In this document: one piece after another, positions 31,565 through 34,419 of the stretch
Numbering within the stretch: position 1 is the stretch's first letter
Layout: every line of letters begins with the position of its first letter
DNA from: JBEEOW01 sp041191405
Lineage (GTDB): Bacteria; Bacteroidota; Bacteroidia; Cytophagales; UBA9547
DNA length: 34,419 nucleotides
Assembly (NCBI GenBank): GCA_041191405.1
Contig: JBEEOW010000037.1
Coordinates: forward strand, 1 to 34,419
Reading direction: 5' to 3'
Translations under genes and position numbers: made by a program
Notes under the pieces: generated by a model
Told to the model about the DNA's origin: nothing
Seen by the model: the letters and a program-made list of their open reading frames with translations, nothing else
Databases searched by the model: none

Positions 31565-32536
31565 TTAATACGACCACTCAGTTGGCACTCTATCCCAACG
31601 ATGTTTTTTCAATTGATTAAGTAAGTCATTATTTAATCTTATTCCATCTCCAGCTTTCATATTAGCTATAACATGTTTTTCACTTCTCATACCTGGTATT
31701 GTTGTTGATACAGTTGGGTGATTTAAAATAAATCTTAATGCCATTTCCGGCATAGTCATTCCCGACGGAACTAAAGGTTTTAATGCATCGGCATGCTCAA
31801 CACTAGGAATTAAATTTTCTGGAACGAAATATAAATTTCTCCAATCCCCTTCAGGAAATGTTGTTTCTTTGGTAAATGTTCCCGTTAATGTACCTTCATC
31901 AAATGGTACTCTTGCAATGATGGCAATATCTAATTTATCACAAGTTGGGAAAAGTAAATCTTCAGGAGCTTGGTCAAAAATATTGTAAATAACCTGAACA
32001 GCATCAATCAAACCTGTTTCTAAAGTTTGTAAGCAGTTGTTTGGTTCCCAACGATTTACACTAATACCAAAAGCTTGAACCTTTCCTTCTTTTTTAAGTT
32101 TTTCAACTGCTCTTTGCCATTCTTCATTATTTACCCAAGTATCTTCCCAAACATGAAAATGTTGTAAATCAATAGTTTCAAGATTCAAGTTTTTTAAGCT
32201 TTTCTCTGTATATTCTATAATATGAGATGCAGGAAAAACATCTTCAAGTTTAAAGTGTGGCTTTGATGGCCATTCTAAATTTTTAGGAGGAATTTTAGTT
32301 GCTGCATACAATTTAGTATTGGCATGCCTTTTAATTAATCTACCAAGAATTTGTTCTGATAACCCTTCGCCATAACCCCAAGCAGTATCAAAAAAATTAC
32401 ACCCATTTTCAACTGCAATATCAAGTGCTTTTTCAGTAGAAATCAAATCTGATCCTTTCCATCCAGCCATACCCCACATACCATATCCAATTCCACTTAC
32501 TTGCCAATTTGTGCGACCAAATCTACGTTTTTCCAT
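31565..32536 (-). CDS. Aldo/keto reductase
   Basis: A 323-aa protein from the ATG at 32534-32536 (MEKRRFGRTNWQVSG); a longer frame to 32569 only adds a hydrophobic stretch with no function. The TIM-barrel signature is complete: the catalytic tetrad Asp-Tyr-Lys-His is seen in FFDTAWGYGEGLSEQILG (D and Y), YAATKIPP (K) and QHFHVW (H). The C-terminal EMALRFILNHPTVSTTIPGM is the NADP-binding end typical of the family. It reduces aldehydes or ketones with NADPH; the substrate is unknown. Single gene, with a terminator shared with the converging T9SS cargo gene. Confidence 0.9.
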   Translation of the reverse strand: MEKRRFGRTNWQVSGIGYGMWGMAGWKGSDLISTEKALDIAVENGCNFFDTAWGYGEGLSEQILGRLIKRHANTKLYAATKIPPKNLEWPSKPHFKLEDVFPASHIIEYTEKSLKNLNLETIDLQHFHVWEDTWVNNEEWQRAVEKLKKEGKVQAFGISVNRWEPNNCLQTLETGLIDAVQVIYNIFDQAPEDLLFPTCDKLDIAIIARVPFDEGTLTGTFTKETTFPEGDWRNLYFVPENLIPSVEHADALKPLVPSGMTMPEMALRFILNHPTVSTTIPGMRSEKHVIANMKAGDGIRLNNDLLNQLKKHRWDRVPTEWSY

Positions 32537-32586
32537 ATTAATACACCGAATTAAATATATGTAAATCAATTATTTATAAATAAAAA

Positions 32587-32610
32587 AAAGACGCATTGAT
32601 ATGCGTCTTT
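32587..32610 (-). terminator. Intrinsic terminator of the deacetylase-like gene
   Basis: Perfect 10-bp stem AAAGACGCAT (32587-32596) with ATGCGTCTTT (32601-32610), loop TGAT. On the minus strand a T run follows. It lies 27 bases past the stop at 32637. Confidence 0.85.
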
Positions 32611-32636
32611 AAATATAATTTCGTATTTATATTATT

Positions 32637-34079
32637 CTACAATTTTATAAATTTGAAATGATGGATTATGTTATTTATTTTAATAAAATAAACACCACTT
32701 TCAAGTGTAGAAATTGAAATTTGTTTTGAATTGCCAGTTAGCTTTAAATTACCAACTAAATCAAATATTTTTACGTCAGTAATATCTATATCACTTTCAA
32801 TATTAACTACTTCAGTAGCAGGGTTAGGGAATATTGATAAATTTGAAATTCCATCTTTTTCTATTCCAATATTTATATCAGGATAAATGATAAAACTCCC
32901 TTCGTGAGGATACACATTCACATAAAGTTTATTATTTTTTATTTTAAAATCAGTGATTGATTTACTTCCTTGCATTATATAAATCTTACCAAAATCAATC
33001 AAAGATGTATAATTTGATATATCAATTTCAACAGTTACAGATGTTTTTACAGCTAAAGGTGTTAAATAATTATTCATGTTAACATTCACCACAGACTTAT
33101 CGTCGGCAAATGAAACCAAAATCCTTTTATTAATTACATCAGCAGTAGCTGTTGGAACAAAAGATAATTTTTGAATTTGATAAGTAATTATTTCAGAAAC
33201 AGTGCCCATCCATAAATCACCGCTTGTAACTTTCGATTTTACATAGTTTAAATGAGCTCTATAAGCAGGTACTTCTACATGTCCCCAACCACTTGAACCA
33301 ACATTATGAAGCTCTCTATTTGCCCAAGATGAATTTAATATAGCCTCATCTACAGGATTATTTAGTTCTAAAGTTTGATCTGCATTTGATTTGGCAGCAT
33401 CCACATCGTCAAATACCTGAACGCTAGTTCTAAAAAATCCAGTTGAATTTGGTTTGAATAAATTTTCGTCATTAGCTTCGTAACCAAATTTATAAAAATC
33501 AGCATGTACACCATCAACACACCAACCTGTGCGTGAACCTATATATCCTAATGCTTCAAGTTCAGTATTTGCTAAATCTGTAAACTGGTCATAAGGATAA
33601 ATAAAATACCTTGGTTGATAACCTGTATTCGTTTTAATTGAATTATGACTTGTGTAAAGTTCAGTTTGCCAATTAGCAGAATTTTTAACCTGCCCCCATC
33701 CTGTTCCATCACAAGGAGACCAACCTCTATTTACAGCACAATTATGTGTATGTGTATGGTTTATAATCTCGTGACCATGCAATGGTATCATCACATTTTT
33801 GGCATAAGCATAAGGCGAAGGTTGACCATTTATATTTCTAAAATTCTCACAATCGCCACTAATTGCACCAAATGTAAATTTCAAATTTCTATTAGATGCA
33901 ATTGTATCAGCATATTGCCAAATTCCATCAACACCACCATTCCCATAATCGTCATGAATTATTGAGTATGCTCCTTTTGCGCCATTTTTCCAATTTGATA
34001 ACTTAACCGGAACATTTTGAGCTGACAAGCTAGCAGAAATTGCCAATATTAAACCTGAAAGTAAGCTTAATTTTTTCAT
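32637..34079 (-). CDS. T9SS-secreted polysaccharide deacetylase-like protein
   Basis: A 480-aa protein with a signal peptide (MKKLSLLSGLILAISASLSA). The NodB-homology region covers about residues 34-190: GAYSIIHDDYGNGG gives the Asp-Asp pair (usually TFDDG), HGHEIINHTHTH gives the H(S/T)xxH zinc ligands, and RYFIYPYDQF matches the RxPY strand. Residues about 320-390 form a beta-domain, and the last 75 residues are a T9SS type A sorting domain (SIFPNPATEVVNIES, LESGVYFIKI, ending in FIKL). It likely removes acetyl groups from a surface or extracellular polysaccharide (chitin-like, xylan or peptidoglycan), outside the outer membrane. HDD in place of TFDD means activity is not certain. Confidence 0.85.
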   Translation of the reverse strand: MKKLSLLSGLILAISASLSAQNVPVKLSNWKNGAKGAYSIIHDDYGNGGVDGIWQYADTIASNRNLKFTFGAISGDCENFRNINGQPSPYAYAKNVMIPLHGHEIINHTHTHNCAVNRGWSPCDGTGWGQVKNSANWQTELYTSHNSIKTNTGYQPRYFIYPYDQFTDLANTELEALGYIGSRTGWCVDGVHADFYKFGYEANDENLFKPNSTGFFRTSVQVFDDVDAAKSNADQTLELNNPVDEAILNSSWANRELHNVGSSGWGHVEVPAYRAHLNYVKSKVTSGDLWMGTVSEIITYQIQKLSFVPTATADVINKRILVSFADDKSVVNVNMNNYLTPLAVKTSVTVEIDISNYTSLIDFGKIYIMQGSKSITDFKIKNNKLYVNVYPHEGSFIIYPDINIGIEKDGISNLSIFPNPATEVVNIESDIDITDVKIFDLVGNLKLTGNSKQISISTLESGVYFIKINNIIHHFKFIKL

Positions 34080-34119
34080 TAATTATAAATTTAAAGAGGG
34101 GCTTTGTTTTACTTAAGTT

Positions 34120-34404
34120 TTACAAAATTATAAAAAATTGTTTAAACCCTTTGATTTGAATTTGATTTATTGATAAAATAACACTTAATACTAAAATAGT
34201 TATAAAATATACAATATCATTCTTAAAAAAGTTACATCTATAATCCTTATTATGAGAACTTAGCCCATCAAATGTATCAACAGTTATAGGATAGTTGTCT
34301 TCTAAAATATATTTAATATTGTATTCATTCAAAATTTCTCCTAATTCTAAAGCCTTCTCTTTAAGATTAAATTTTTGATAGGTTATAAAGTTTTCTGGAT
34401 TCAT
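34120..34404 (-). CDS. Short DUF2007-like ORF, probably 3'-truncated
   Basis: A 94-aa ORF. The N-terminal 45 residues (NFITYQKFNLKEKALELGEI, LNEYNIKYILEDN) look like the start of the DUF2007-type putative signal-transducing proteins of Bacteroidota: an F-rich strand, a helix, then a strand ending in an acidic turn. I recall such proteins in this phylum being longer, with a charged middle and membrane helices near the C-terminus. Here, after NKDYR, the sequence turns into one hydrophobic stretch (DIVYFITILVLSVILSI) and ends 15 residues later. This suggests that the gene lost its 3' part, or that the family is short here. Only 15 bases of the window lie upstream of its ATG. Confidence 0.5.
   Translation of the reverse strand: MNPENFITYQKFNLKEKALELGEILNEYNIKYILEDNYPITVDTFDGLSSHNKDYRCNFFKNDIVYFITILVLSVILSINQIQIKGFKQFFIIL
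34123..34130 (-). promoter_or_regulatory. Candidate -7 promoter element (deacetylase-like gene)
   Basis: Minus-strand TAATTTTG matches TAnnTTTG, 44 bases upstream of the ATG at 34079. It overlaps the last codons of the upstream ORF. The -33 match is poor. Confidence 0.35.
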
Positions 34405-34419
34405 GTTTTCTAATTACCT

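Overview
The window looks like a chromosomal piece of a low-GC member of the Bacteroidota. Three proteins end in type IX secretion (T9SS) type A sorting domains. There is a TonB-dependent receptor with an N-terminal carboxypeptidase-like domain, several lipoproteins, an ECF sigma/RskA-type pair, candidate promoters of the Bacteroidota TAnnTTTG type, and almost no Shine-Dalgarno signals. I cannot place it below phylum level from the sequence alone.

Layout. 1-3.0 kb: a DUF4331 secreted protein (cut by the left edge), divergent from an ECF sigma factor and its RskA-like membrane anti-sigma factor. 3.1-5.5 kb: a DUF1826-like protein, a lipoprotein gene, and two copies of a duplicated lipoprotein gene damaged at opposite ends. 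5.7-8.2 kb: the most unusual gene, a T9SS-exported protein built almost entirely of about 44 tandem EF-hand-type calcium loops with a 15-residue period and no helices between them. 8.2-11.4 kb: a frameshifted small membrane protein and a D-2-hydroxyglutarate/D-lactate-type FAD plus Fe-S dehydrogenase. 11.5-13.1 kb: an array of six ~160-bp units, each with two mutually reverse-complementary hairpins, abutting a REP-associated tyrosine transposase (RAYT) gene killed by one in-frame stop. 13.1-20.6 kb: a small membrane protein, two tandem lipoprotein paralogues, and a minus-strand run of FAD oxidoreductase, 1110-aa propeller/outer-membrane protein and beta-lactamase-fold hydrolase. 20.7-24.5 kb: a YD-like secreted protein, a TetR regulator with an ABC1/UbiB-type kinase, and two small membrane proteins. 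24.6-26.4 kb: tRNA-Leu(TAA), tRNA-Gly(GCC), a small secreted protein and MazG. 26.7-34.4 kb: a TonB-dependent receptor followed by a T9SS cargo protein, an aldo/keto reductase, a T9SS-sorted polysaccharide deacetylase-like protein, and a short DUF2007-like ORF.

How the parts work together. Most of the window is cell-envelope biology: proteins sent through Sec and then either T9SS or lipoprotein sorting, plus outer-membrane beta-barrels. The sigma/anti-sigma pair probably controls the divergent DUF4331 gene. The receptor and the T9SS cargo next to it probably serve one uptake function, substrate unknown. The best candidates for something undescribed are the helix-less EF-hand-loop array and the paired-hairpin REP system with its decayed RAYT.
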